Translations under genes and position numbers: made by a program | Part shown: one piece after another, positions 35,718 through 47,375 of the stretch | Layout: the number at the start of each line of letters is the position of its first letter | Numbering within the stretch: the first letter of the stretch is position 1 | The notes under the pieces: generated by a model | The model's input: the letters and a program-made list of their open reading frames with translations, nothing else | Databases searched by the model: none | Told to the model about the DNA's origin: nothing | Assembly: GCA_021229015.1 (NCBI GenBank) | Contig: CM037782.1 | Span: 59,197,514 to 59,261,513 of the forward strand | DNA from: Solen grandis | Taxonomy: Eukaryota > Mollusca > Bivalvia > Adapedonta > Solenidae | Reading direction: 5' to 3' | Length of the DNA: 64,000 nt

Positions 35718-37540
35718 ATAATGTATACCAGTGGATGATACCATTTGATCATCAATAATGTACACCAGTGGATGATACAATTTGATCATCAATGTGTACA
35801 CCAGTGGATGATACCATTTGATCATCAATGTGTACATCAGTGGATGATACAATTTGATCATCAATAGTGTACACCAGTGGATGATACCATTTGATCATCA
35901 ATGTGTACATCAGTGGATGATACCATTTGATCATCAATGTGTACACCAATGGATGATACCATTTGATCATCAATGTGTACACCAGTGGATGATACCATTT
36001 GATCATCAATGTGTACACCAGTGGATGATACCATTTGATCATTAATGTGTACCCTTGATCATCAATGTGTACACCAGTGGATGATACCATTTGATCATCA
36101 ATGTGTACACCAGTGGATGATACCATTTGATCATCAATGTGTACACCAGTGGATGATACCATTTGATCATCAATGTGTACATCAGTGGATGATACCATTT
36201 GATCATCAATGTGTACACCAGTGGATGATACCATTTGATCATCAATGTGTACACCAGTGGATGATACCATTTGATCATCAATGTGTACACCAGTGGATGA
36301 TACCATTTGATCATCAATGTATACACCAGGGGATGATACCATTTGTTATCAAGGTATATCTCAGTAGATGATACCATTTGATCATCAATGACCACACCAG
36401 TGGATGATACCATTTGATTATCAATGTGTACACCAGTGGATGATACCATTTGATCATCAATGTGTACACCAGTGAATGATACCATCTGATCATCAATGTG
36501 TACACCAGTGAATGATACCATCTGATCATCAATGTGTACACCAGTGAATGATACCATTTGATCATCAATGTGTACACCAGTGGATGATACCATCTGATCA
36601 TCAATGTGTACACCAGTGAATGATACCATCTGATCATCAATGTGTACACCAGTGGATGATACCATCTGATCATCAATGTGTACACCAGTGGATGATACCA
36701 TCTGATCATCAATGTGTACACCAGTGAATGATACCATCTGATCATCAATGTGTACACCAGTGGATGATACCATTTGATCATCAATGTGTACACCAGTGGA
36801 TGATACCATTTGATCATCAATGTGTACACCAGTGGATGATACCATTTGATCATCAATGTGTACACCAGTGGATGATACAATCTGATCATCAATGTGTACA
36901 CCAGTGGATGATACCATCTGATCATCAATGTGTACACCAGTGGATGATACCATCTGATCATCAATGTGTACACCAGTGAATGATACCATCTGATCACCAA
37001 TGTGTACACCAGTGGATGATACCATCTGATCATCAATGTGTACACCAGTGGATGATACCATCTGATCATCAATGTGTACACCAGTGAATGATACCATCTG
37101 ATCACCAATGTGTACACCAGTGGATGATACCATCTGATCATCAATGTGTACACCAGTGGATGATACCATCTAATCATCAATGTGTACACCAGTGGATGAT
37201 ACCTGATCATCAATGTGTACACCAGTGAATGATACCATCTGATCATCAATGTGTACACCAGTGAATGATACCATCTGATCATCAATGTGTACACCAGTGG
37301 ATGATACCATCTGATCATCAATGTGTACACCAGTGGATGATACCATTTGATCATCAATGTGTACACCAGTGGATGATACCATCTGATCATCAATGTGTAC
37401 ACCAGTGAATGATACCATCTGATCATCAATGTGTACACCAGTGGATGATACCATTTGATCATCAATGTGTACACCAGTGGATGATACCATTTGATCATCA
37501 ATGTGTACACCAGTGAATGATACCATTTGATTATCAATGA
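35718..37540. repeat. 36-bp minisatellite, about 50 units
   Basis: The unit contains TGATCATCAATGTGTACACC and AGTGGATGATACCATTT. It varies mainly at two places: GTGGATG/GTGAATG and CCATTTG/CCATCTG. The left third (to about 36330) is almost all CCATTTG; a diverged patch lies at 36330-36410; the right part mixes both types. A rare variant, TGATCACCAATG, appears at 36991 and 37099, exactly three units apart. Because 36 is divisible by three and several frames lack stops, frames of 63-411 codons (12-residue repeats) appear on both strands; these are not evidence for a protein. Confidence 0.95.
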
Positions 37541-38123
37541 GAGGCGCAAGATCTGATCATCATGATGAGCAGGATATAAGCTGTATTTTGCATTATTTCT
37601 TCACCTTCCTTCCTTCTCATCACCAACTCCTGTCGTTCTGCTTCAACACTGTCTGCATGACAAGGAAAATCTATTTTTTTAAATAGCATTTAAAATTCAG
37701 TCAATTAATATTCATCAATTATCAAGGCATAAATCTGAATATAAAATATTCATGAAGGCAAAGGGTTGAATAGTTCAATTTATATTGGAACAAAATACAT
37801 CAATTACTGTCAGTATATGTATAAATTAAAAACTATCACTGAATGTGATAATTATCCCACGTACACAGAAAAAAGTCTACAATTCTTACAAAGTCCTTGA
37901 CACAGTTATCTGCTCTTGTCTTCTGATTGGTCTTATTATGATAAATCATTAATCCAAACAAGTTACCAAGCATCATGTAATGAGAGTGCAGGATGGGACA
38001 TATATAGCCCCCACACATGGCACTTTTTCAATTTGATGAGTATCCAATTGTATTTTCAATTAATAAAACCATCATGTTTTTTCACTTCAATTTATTTCTT
38101 TTGTATATCATATTAAACAAACA
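37541..38123. other. AT-rich stretch without recognised genes
   Basis: No gene recognised. Near 37750 GGCAAAGGGTTGAA resembles a worn MITE terminus. Confidence 0.35.
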
Positions 38124-38396
38124 GCTTTCAATCCCCGGCCACAACATACCAAAGTCGTAAAAATTGGTACTGGCATAGCTCCCTTGCTTGGGGCGCAGCA
38201 TAATAATAAAGGCAGTTCCAGGATGGTTTGGTCCAGTGTCAGGATAATGTGACTGGGTGTGGTATCATGCCATATGTCTACGGTGTGAAACTGCAGTGAG
38301 GCAGCACTTAATCTGTCTTCAAGTGGACATCTCCAAATTACTGAAATACTGTCAGTGGGACGTTAAACCCAATTAACAAAGAAACATTAAACAAAC
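38124..38396 (+). mobile_element. SINE family 2, 5'-truncated
   Basis: The copy begins at the box B region (TTTCAATCCCCGGCC) and runs through the core (GTCAGGATAATGTGACTGGG, TGGTATCATGCCATATGTCT) to the tail ACTGAAATACTGTCAGTGGG, ACGTTAAACCC and CAAA-rich end. Box A is missing. Confidence 0.85.
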
Positions 38397-39042
38397 AACT
38401 AAATCTTTTCCACCGCATACATTGGGAGGCAGACATTGCCCGGGACTTAGGTTTCAATCAAAAAGATTTTCATTCATTTAAATTTGATCACTTAACAATG
38501 ACAGCAGACGACAAATCTCTAGCCTGCAGTTATTTTCACACTTCTGACCAAACCCATAACAGTTAATGGTCATTTTCACCCCATTTAAGCCACTGTGTCC
38601 TGGTACTGACCAGCGGTCACTACAACCATAATGTCAGGTGTAAGTGACCCTAGTGATCTGGGGTCAAATCCTTGATGGACGTGTTAGCAAGAGGGTCAAT
38701 TACGTTGACCATGTAAAGGAACACACTAAGGAAAGTGTCTTAACTTACACTTTGTAGATATGGATAAAAGGAAACCAAAAAGTGAAGATTTCCATTAGAA
38801 AACTGTTAATAGGACTTCCTGTATAAAAGCTGTTGCTAATTAATAGGTTTACCTGACAAGGTCAAGAAAGATTTGTTAAATATAAATCAAGCTTCCACAT
38901 GATCAAAGGCAGTTTTATTGTATTCCTTTTAAAATCTGCATGTGGTATTCAAATTAACTTTTTTTAAAGACATTCTTTTTATACAACAAGAAAAGAACTG
39001 ACCAAGATCTAAATGATGAAAGGTTTCGAGGTCAAGTCCTTT
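38397..39042. other. Unassigned stretch
   Basis: A segment at about 38610-38740 contains GATCTGGGGTCAAATCCTTG, weakly like a box B, so an old SINE is possible. Nothing else recognised. Confidence 0.3.
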
Positions 39043-39046
39043 TTAA

Positions 39047-39280
39047 CCCTTTCCCTCATAGAGGATACCAAGAAAAGACCTATGCGAACAGCATAAAACC
39101 AGATCAGCCTGCAAGTAACTCACAGGCTGATCAGGTTTTATGCTGTTCGCTGCTCCACAGTGGTCTGGTAATGAGGATTTTACAATTAAATTTGGTAAGG
39201 TTTGAGTTTGGCTTTCTGCAGATCAGGCTTTATGTGGTACCTATTGAGTGCGTCAAAATGAGTCTGTATGAGGGAAAGGG
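39047..39280 (+). mobile_element. TTAA MITE, complete, with CpG-decayed hairpin
   Basis: Perfect TTAA on both sides (39043-39046, 39281-39284) and termini CCCTTTCCCTCATAGAGG / GTATGAGGGAAAGGG. The hairpin is full length, but its CpG sites have changed on both arms: GCGAG became GCAAG and CTCGC became CTCAC relative to the copy at 10580. Confidence 0.9.
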
Positions 39281-39469
39281 TTAATGTTCAATGCGTTAAT
39301 GACCTTCCATGGTTCAAACTAGAGGTTTCAATGAAAGTGACTCGTACCCCCAAACAAGGTACAATGTATTTCAAATGAATATTCATCAGGTCATCAATAT
39401 TTGCATAAAATTATCAGTGTAAGATAAGGGTTGACAATACATACACACAAACTTGCCCAGTATATACAT

Positions 39470-39630
39470 AACAAGAATGTTCTTTAGAGCACATGATATT
39501 TGTGTCACCTGCTGAAGCGTGAAGGAAAAAGAGTGACCGACAAGTGTAATGGAAAAAGTATGATACAGACAGACAGACAATGGAAGGGTGATCCCTATGT
39601 GTCACCTCTGCTTACAGCAGGTGACACAAT
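39470..39630 (+). mobile_element. Minimal family C element without tandem modules
   Basis: The 5' tag ACAAGAATGTTCTTTAGAGC and TGTGTCACCTGCTGAAG are followed after about 50 bp by ACAGACAGACAGACA, GTGATCCCTATGTGTC and the hairpin GTGTCACCTCTGCT / CAGCAGGTGACAC. At 161 bp it consists of the ends plus microsatellite only. Two minus frames of 63-64 codons over it are incidental. Confidence 0.82.
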
Positions 39631-42600
39631 AAAATGCTTATAAGTTTGACATTATTCTGATAAAACCCGTGACCCCTTACTTACAGGGTGAGCGCTATAC
39701 CGACCAAACTTCTTGACTGCTTACATAACTTACTAGTAGGCTGTTTTTCATTCAGTCTTTATAAGCTCACTACAGCTCATAGATATAGCAATAAATCGAA
39801 GTAATTTTTAATCATTTATGCTTTTTCCATGGCAACAAAAATTTAACATAAACCATTCATAGACTTGGTACAAGAAATACAGCATACTAAAATCAGGCCA
39901 TGCAGGCTCTCTCATCCAAATTTTTTGTCTCACTTATTTGATTAAGCATGATCTGATGTATAATTTGATCAAGTAAATATGATATGAAACATCATTTATA
40001 GCAATAAAAAATTTCATGACACAGAAAGTAAAGGATTGATCAAAACATGAGCATGTCCATTAACTCAGAAATTCTACCATGCTGAATCACTAAAATCTTA
40101 AAATTTGAAAAGATCACGCCATGTAAAACCACGCAAATGAACTGAACATGAAATAAACATATTTTCTAATCTCTTTGTTGAAGATTAAGAGTATTTAAAT
40201 CTCAAGTTGAGTGTTTTGTGCAATTAAAGCCTGAGCTTATATCATATAAATAATTAAATCAGGTAGCATTTTTTGTGTGTCTTTTTTGAAAATTAAACTT
40301 TTTTAAACTATGAATACAATAATGTAATTTATAGTATATATACATGAGATGCCAACAAGACCTTGAAATACATTTCTATCTAAATTATAGTCAGAATTTT
40401 TTTTGAGCAGCTTTGAAGAAAGTGTTGTTTTTTTTCTTTGTATCAATTTGCATCATTCAGAAGAAATTTTATCAGAGGCAGGCTTATCTTCCTGTGTTGT
40501 CACTCTACACCCTCAAATTCATCAATGAAAAAACACATCAAGACCTTAAAAGAATGACTTGATTTATCAGTCTTATGTTGCCAGTGGGTTTAAGTCTATA
40601 AAACCAGTCAAGTATTAAAATGCAATAAAAAGTGATAACCAGTCCAGATATGACAGTGGCCATGATGCCACAGTCTATTATTACTCAGTTATTTCTCAAT
40701 TAAAGTAGTTTGTGGCGGTCACCTTAATCCAATGACAAAAAAAATGCTTTTACTGTGGTCCCAACAGGACTATCACATTTCTCCATGCACTGGAGACTCT
40801 GCATGATCAAAGGGAAACCAACATGTGGATAATGTGAGGGCAGGAAGGTGGGGTCAAGGTGGGTGGAGCTCTGGGGTCACAGTTCTGTGGTTTGAGACAT
40901 GCAGGCATGACAGTCATCATGACGCAGAACACAAATGCAATTATTGTCTCCATTTTTTTTTTTATGTCTTTTCTCTTTTTGAACACTTAATTTTTTCAAT
41001 TACGTTCAGAGATTTTAACAATGTTCACCGCTGTGATTCTATGTCCTATGCAAGATGGATAGCACCGTGAAGAAAGCATGTACAAAAACACACGATATTA
41101 TGTAAATTCTGCAATATCATGCCACCACAAGTTGGGAAATTACGATTCAAATTTTGAACGTTAAAAATAAAACAATCTTGCAGAGAAGAATAGCGGAAAA
41201 CGTCGAAAATTGAGAAGAGGAAACACTATGCACGATAAAACCAAACTGAGGTGCTTTCATATTGCTGCAAACTCTGAGATTAGTGCCAAAAATTACATGG
41301 GATGCTCTTATGAGGAAATTTGTATTCCTTTTAATGAAATTCAATTTCACCACCTCTCTTTGAGTAAAAAAATCTTAAAAAATAACTAAACAAATAAAAA
41401 TAAAGCTACTACATTGAAAAGCAATCCATCAATGAAGTTCTGTACTTGAGAAATGAATACAACAAAACCATGGCTATGCAAATACCAGCGAAAAAAATAT
41501 TGGCGCTTTGATTTCTCCAATCGTTCCACCTCCCTTATTAAAGAGCCTGCTTTGTTCCTCATTATCCTAGAGTCTGAAGGGAATAGCGAGATCTCGTAAT
41601 ATTACCAGATATTTCCCCTCTAATAATTGTTTAAGTTACATGATCAAATTCAAGAAATTGTGCATAAAGAAGCTTTTCCACACTTCAACTGGCACATAAC
41701 TATTTTATGTTTTCCAGATCATTGTTTGTTGCAAATAACTCCTTCTTCTATCCTTTATTTTCTTCATCAGAAAACCAATCACTTGGTCTCATACAATAAG
41801 GAACGTAATCAATAGAGCATGAATAGACAAATCATTCAGGAAAGCTGAGCCGCCTTTAACCACCTAAGTCAATACAAAACAATTTCGCCCCATCAGCTTT
41901 TTTAGACTGAGATTTTTGTAGCACAACCATGACAACTGTAGACAAACTCCAAAACCCGATCAGTCTTAAAAACAATTTGTTCTGTAAAATCTTCAAGCAA
42001 TTTCCGGTTCTTATCGTTGATCAAGTATCGTTGTCGAGTCCAAGAACAATGAGACAAAATACATTCATATCAATCAACAATGTGATTCTAGTTCTCTGAA
42101 CAGCTCCTCATTATGGGGGAGATATATGGAAAATATCAAGTCCCATAACCAGGCCTTTCTTTCACAAACACATCACACTGAGATTTTCCTGAGCTCAAAA
42201 ATCTCAACTATTCGGAAAGTTGAAGAATTTGAGACCATTTTTTTTCTAAGAACAATCTTATAATAAAATGCTAGCCAAAGTTCTATAATTAAAGTCAGCC
42301 AGTCAGTGAGTTCAAAATCTCTAAAATTTTGAGTTGAGGAATGGGAAGTTGTGAACTGCAGGCCAAAGTGCCTCCATTGTTAACAAGCGCTACTTTCTAA
42401 TGAATGTCATGCTCCCGCGGGGACCCTAAGACCTTTGGGGTCAAGGTTATTTGAAGATCAAGGTCATCTGGCAGGTAGAGCTCATCAATGTGCATGCACC
42501 TACTAAGTTTGGAGTCTTTAGGTGGAAGGACTTCCTGTGTTATAGTCAAGGTTAAAGTTTTGCAACACAGACAAATAGACCAAAAACAGTATGTCCCAGA

Positions 42601-44973
42601 CCTATCAATGCAGGGGTATATGAAGACTATGGTACAAATACTGGACAACCTGGTCCAGTGGTAGTATTAATTGGGAATCCCTGGTGCAAAGTCTGGTACA
42701 AGCCAGGGATCCTGGACATTGATTAGTGCAAGTTTTCACAAAATATGTGGAAATCCTACAAAAACCTGGTAAAGCAATTTTTTATCTTCAAGCTCTAAGC
42801 ATGACCATGATTGTTGAGCATCATGTCTGGGTCATGCTACTAGAAGCTGTACCTACATACCAAATTTCAGCTTAGTAGAAAAAAGTGTATGACACTATAT
42901 AATAACAGACATGGGTAATCCCAGAATTCTATAAGCTACGGAACCAATCTTATTTTATGAAGTAACAATTTGATAACCATTATTACAAAGCACTTCACAA
43001 TATCAAAACCCTAGTGATCATCTTTAGAAGTGCACAATTTCTTGTACTCTGCAGTGTCATTCAGACCAGAGATAAATCATACATTACAACTACTATATGG
43101 CCTAACCACTTAATAGCGGACAACTTAAACAACATCACACACAAAATTAACATTTTCATATAACATTATTTTATTTCAGTGTGAATGAAAAGAATGCATA
43201 TCAAGGGCAGATAACTCAAAATCAAGCCTATCGATACCTAATTTTATTTCACATTATCGTTTGTTGTTTTATTTCCAGTTATTATGCAATGTTTTAAACA
43301 TTTCTATTAAATAGAATTTTCACTGTTTCATGAAGTAAGAAATTTTCTTTAAAAAAATAGAATATTTCTATAATTACCATAGTACAAAATCTGTTGCATA
43401 GAATTTCTAAAACTTTTACACAGTAACAGGGAATAGAGTACCAAACATGGAGTTTAAATCAAATGAGGTGTTGCTTGCCAATAATATTAAGTTATCTGCC
43501 CTTGAAAATGACATAAAAAAGCAAAAAAACTCAGATAACTTAGAGAGTAGAAAGGGGACCCCCTTTTTTCCCCATAAATTTATTTCTAGTGTGATTCTCT
43601 ATAATCATGCAAAATTTAAGAAAATTCTCTCTGCTAGTTGTAATTTTCCTTCCTTGTCCATATAGTGAAAAACTGTTACTTTAGCATACATTTTTAACTG
43701 AATAAATACAAAATACTCCCTGACATGTTTCCATAGCAACCAAAGATATGGCATATCTCCTTGACCATAGAAGACATGTACAGATGTGCATAAAGATCTT
43801 GATCCATAATCATTTCTATGACAGTAAAAGCTACACAATAATGAGCTGTTTTCTTCCTTTATGGAGTGTAGCACTTATCAACAAACCAATATATCTCTCC
43901 AATCTGCCAATAACATTTCAAAACTTTTACTTCAATTGAAGAATGCAGCTCTTCAAAAAGGAGGATATGCCATTACAATAAAACAAAATCTAATCATGTA
44001 TCTATAAAATTCCTAGTATATTCTGGGGATATAGCCTATAAATTTTAAACAGCACAGCTCAATTATCTTGTACATTGATTTCCAAACCCAATACTAGTCC
44101 ATGAAACTTGCAGCACTAGAATATGTATCTAAATTTGACGAGAGTTGAACACTCCTTCCGTCAAGGTTGGGCTTAATCTTCCCGAAAAACTATAAATCAA
44201 ATTGTTGACATTAAATCTAGACACTTTAACAAACAAAAAAACTTGATGTGTGTGAGAAAAAAAAGAAACAAATTCATTTCCAAACTTGAAAACAAAATTA
44301 ATCTTACAAATTCAAAATAAAAAGTATAAAAATTGGATAGAGTATTTGGACTCTTCAAAGACTATCCAGGCTCTCATATTCTAATACATTGGTTTATTTA
44401 CACTAAAGCATTTAATAATACAAACAAATCACTGCTTATTTGTTTATTTCTTAAAGGTTTTCTTCAAATATCTTAAATTATGAATAGTCAGACAGGCTTT
44501 TTCTTTTCTTAAAATATTCAAGAGACAATGACCATGTTTTGTTTTTTTTTTGTTGTTTTTTTGAGGATTTGAGGGAATTTGATTTTATGATTCAAAAGAT
44601 TTTGAGAAACTGTCAGGCCAATTGGGTCAAACCAGCAGTGGAAGGCCATTCACTTCTAGATCAGCTGGGGACTCCATACTGTTTCCACCATGCCAGGCTG
44701 TAGTCAGAAGGTCTGCAGAGTGGTAGAAATCTCACTATCTCTTTGCATGTACTGAATTTTTTCCTGTGAGGTGCAGTCATACTTTCTTGCACCCCAAGCA
44801 ATCCACAAAAAGGTTGTTGTAAAAAAGAACTTCAACTGTAGTTCATGAACAACTTTCTTTAACTAATAATTGTTTCCTTTAAAAAGGACAATATGAGGAG
44901 AGTTTTCATGATTAAGTATTATTCTCAATATTTTGCAGCAATTGTTGGTTGTCCAGAGAGTAATTTCAACATA
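39631..44973. other. Long stretch without recognised repeats or genes
   Basis: This is the longest repeat-poor stretch in the window. Open frames do not exceed 89 codons and show no domain. Segments at 41100-41640 and 44590-44830 are more complex in composition than their surroundings; the first contains ATGCAAAT, an octamer/POU-type site. Around 42400-42610 GGGGTCAAGGTTATTTGAAG and CAGACAAATAGACC recall a worn tandem module. A coding exon shorter than about 150 bp could be missed here. Confidence 0.4.
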
Positions 44974-45192
44974 GTGCAAAACTATTGTAACTACTTCATT
45001 ATTTGTTGTTACCACAGCTTTGTGCGAAACTATTGTAACTGCTTCATTATTTGTTGTTACCACAGCTTTGTGAGAAACTATTGTAACTACTTCATTATTT
45101 GTTGTTACCACAGCTTTGTGCGAAACTATTGTAACTACTTCATTATTTGTCGTTACCACAGCTTTGTGCGAAACTATTGTAACCGCATCATT
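44974..45192. repeat. 48-bp minisatellite, about 4.5 units
   Basis: GAAACTATTGTAACTACTTC, ATTATTTGTTGTTACCACAG and CTTTGTGC repeat at exactly 48 bp. Units differ at one or two bases. As 48 is divisible by three, both strands carry frames of 112-155 codons with 16-residue repeats; these are by-products. Confidence 0.93.
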
Positions 45193-45940
45193 AGCGTACA
45201 CACGGTCAGATTAGGCACAGCTACATATAAGGTGCACCCTAATTTTCAGGGTAACTTATTTGAAAACAAAAAATTTACTTATCGTATACGGCGAAATATT
45301 GTTTTCATGCCGTCGTATATTTTGACAGACAAAAAGCTATCCATACGTCACTGTGGCTAATCATATGGTGAACTATTTTATCTACATGGCATAAGATAAC
45401 CGTTATAATGTTACATTAAGGAGGGGTAGGATAAAGGTGACACATTTTCTTAATATGACATTACTCAACAGTGTCCCCGCATCCTAAATAACACTAGGGA
45501 CCATTGTCACCTGTCAAAATTCTCCCAACTAACAAACATTACGTAACCTGTTAAGTTTCTCCTGTACATCATGAGGTCCCATAAAATAAACTTATTTGTT
45601 TATATTGTAAATGGCTTCCATACGGTTGTTTCAGTTTCTCACAATCATTTTATCATGAAATATACCTGTAGGATAACTAATAAGAACAAAAACAATAACT
45701 AGGTATTGTTTATTATGGTTTCGTATAGACTTTATAGCATATTATCATATTCATAGGCTTTCAATATATCCTTTTTCTGAGATCATATACCGGTAAATTT
45801 CACTTCTCAGTGAAAAGAAACCTGAAAAGCTGTACATCATCATATAAGGCGCACCCCCTCTATAAACCTGAATTATCTGGAAAAACAATGCGCCTCATCT
45901 GCCAGTGTATACGGTATTTGTTGTTACCACAGCTTTGCAC
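45193..45940. repeat. Unclassified block with duplicated segments next to the 48-bp array
   Basis: CATATAAGGTGCACCCT (45222) and CATATAAGGCGCACCCC (45840) lie about 620 bp apart in direct orientation. At 45912-45939 TTTGTTGTTACCACAGCTTT, a piece of the 48-bp unit, occurs alone. GTATACGG also appears twice. The block could be a DNA transposon remnant but termini were not defined. Confidence 0.45.
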
Positions 45941-46690
45941 TAAGCCTTCAAACTGTCAGCACTCACATACTGGCCTAAAGTTTGATATAAAAGGGTCTTT
46001 TCAAGGACACTGGACATTATAGGTTTGAGCAATAGAACATCAATGACCTTGGAAGCACCACCATATCTGCCAATGGTCAAGTTACATCCAAGCTTTTAAA
46101 TTAAACTTTAAAGACATGTTCATACTTCATATATGTATTTTTTATTTTCAATAACTCATGATGTTTGTCTGCTCTGCAGAACAACCAAGGATCCCCAGCC
46201 AACAATTACAGCAAAACAACATTTTTGCAAATCGCCTCAGGAACAATGTGGAACCAGTTCAGACTCCAGATCTTCATGTTTATATGTGAAATATAAATAT
46301 ATGAGAGTAAACCAGTCTGCAGTTTAAAGTGTTCCTTAAGCAGTTTGAGATTTGGAGCTACTTGCAAGAGGCTGCAGGGCATTTTATCATAGTTTATGGC
46401 CAGCCATATAACTGCCATGATACACACATGATGGGGAAATCTTATTAAAAGACTTGGAACTTGCGCTTTTTAAATTCAGATGCAAATAATGTATCCAGAC
46501 ATTGTTTCAGGATGATTTGTCTGCTACCAGGGTTCATTTAAGTAAAATAGGTGTTTGGATAACTGACCAAGGCCTTTCAAACACAGTCTGCATCTCTGGA
46601 TCAAGACAACAGCCTCAGATTCCACAAACAATACTTTGTACTCAAAATTATTTAAATTCTTGAAGGCCAATTTTTTTTCTCTAATAATAA
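45941..46690. other. Unassigned stretch
   Basis: Frames of 64-73 codons overlap on both strands without a domain. No repeat recognised. Confidence 0.35.
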
Positions 46691-46954
46691 TACAGTAGAA
46701 CCTCGTTAATCCGAAGTCATAGGGACCGGGCTAAAAACTTCGAAATAATGATAATTCGGATTAAAAATCCAATGATAAATTTCGGTTTGTGTGCATGTAT
46801 GTTTGCGTTATCATTACCGGTGAGTATCGTGAAAATCGCTACGTCGTAAAAACAACTACTGGTACGTATGAAATGAAAAACAGATCCTGTACGTAAGAGG
46901 GTCTTCACGGAAATACAAACACATACAATTATTGATATTGAAATTTGTTTAATA

Positions 46955-47089
46955 CATGTATGCAAATACGTATGGAAACTCCTCGGCAATTTGCTTTTTT
47001 GATTTAATTCCCCTCTTGACTTCCTGGATGGCTGCAAACTTCTCTTGATAGGTTTTAAAGTTGTGCTTACGTTTAACCCCATCCGTCCT
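46955..47089 (-). pseudogene. Remnant of a pogo/Tigger transposase N-terminal (CENP-B-like) domain
   Basis: Minus-strand reading from about 47089 gives, without interruption, Lys-Arg-Lys, then FKTYQEKFAAIQEVKRGIK, then SKKQIAEEF. This matches the layout of the CENP-B N-terminal helix-turn-helix: a basic start, an aromatic-[ST]-x2-[EQ]K[LF]xAIxEV helix, then SKxxIAxEF. After the last Phe the similarity stops, consistent with an internal deletion. The expected second HTH and the DDE nuclease are not found before the left end. No good start codon is kept upstream. A different minus frame over the same DNA (121 codons, 46717-47082) is longer but shows no domain. Confidence 0.82.
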
Positions 47090-47114
47090 TATGCCGATCC
47101 AGATATCCTCCCGG

Positions 47115-47375
47115 GGGCCTCTGTGGCCGAGAGGGTAAAGTCGCTGACTTTAACACTCACTCAGCCCCTCACCGCGTGGGTTCGAAACCCGGCAGGGTCA
47201 TTCGGATTTTCATGTGAGGAAGCTTTCCAGCTGGCTTGCGGTAGGTCAGTGGTTCTACCCGGATGCCTCCGTGCATTCGGGGTCTCCCTCCACCTGTAAT
47301 TAGCTGGACGTCGCTATATGACTGAAATACTGTCGAAGCGATGGTAAACTCAAATAGTCAAGTCAATAGTCATGT
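47115..47375 (+). mobile_element. SINE family 1, full length, inside the pogo/Tigger element
   Basis: The head has box A (TGGCCGAGAGGG) and box B (GGTTCGAAACC) with a long variable region between, as in Leu/Ser-type tRNAs, and an imperfect acceptor stem (GCCTCTG with CAGGGTC). The body TGTGAGGAAGCTTTCCAGCT and tail ACTGAAATACTGTCGAAGCG, TAAACTCAAATAG follow. A 15-bp duplication CAGATATCCTCCCGG / CAGATATACTCCCGG (47100-47114, 47376-47390, one mismatch) marks the insertion. It lies just upstream of the transposase remnant. Not a functional tRNA. Confidence 0.9.

Noticed and set aside
35718..36330. 36-bp minisatellite derived from SINE family 2
   Set aside because: The overlap is limited to ATGATACCA, too short to separate from chance, unlike the 20-bp match of the 64-bp satellite.
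35718..37540. CRISPR array
   Set aside because: Units are contiguous with no unique spacers, and the genome is eukaryotic.
35752..37549. Long frames (up to 411 codons) on both strands as a repetitive protein
   Set aside because: They exist because the 36-bp unit is divisible by three and lacks stops in several frames. They overlap on opposite strands, have no start/stop or splice context and no known fold.
44863..45360. A 155-residue protein with 16-residue repeats
   Set aside because: It spans the 48-bp minisatellite, with an equally open frame on the other strand.
46717..47082. The 121-codon minus frame as a gene
   Set aside because: The meaningful reading is another frame over the same DNA (transposase remnant); this one has no domain.
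47115..47200. Functional tRNA gene (Leu/Ser-like)
   Set aside because: The acceptor stem is imperfect, the sequence continues into a SINE body, and a target-site duplication surrounds the whole unit.
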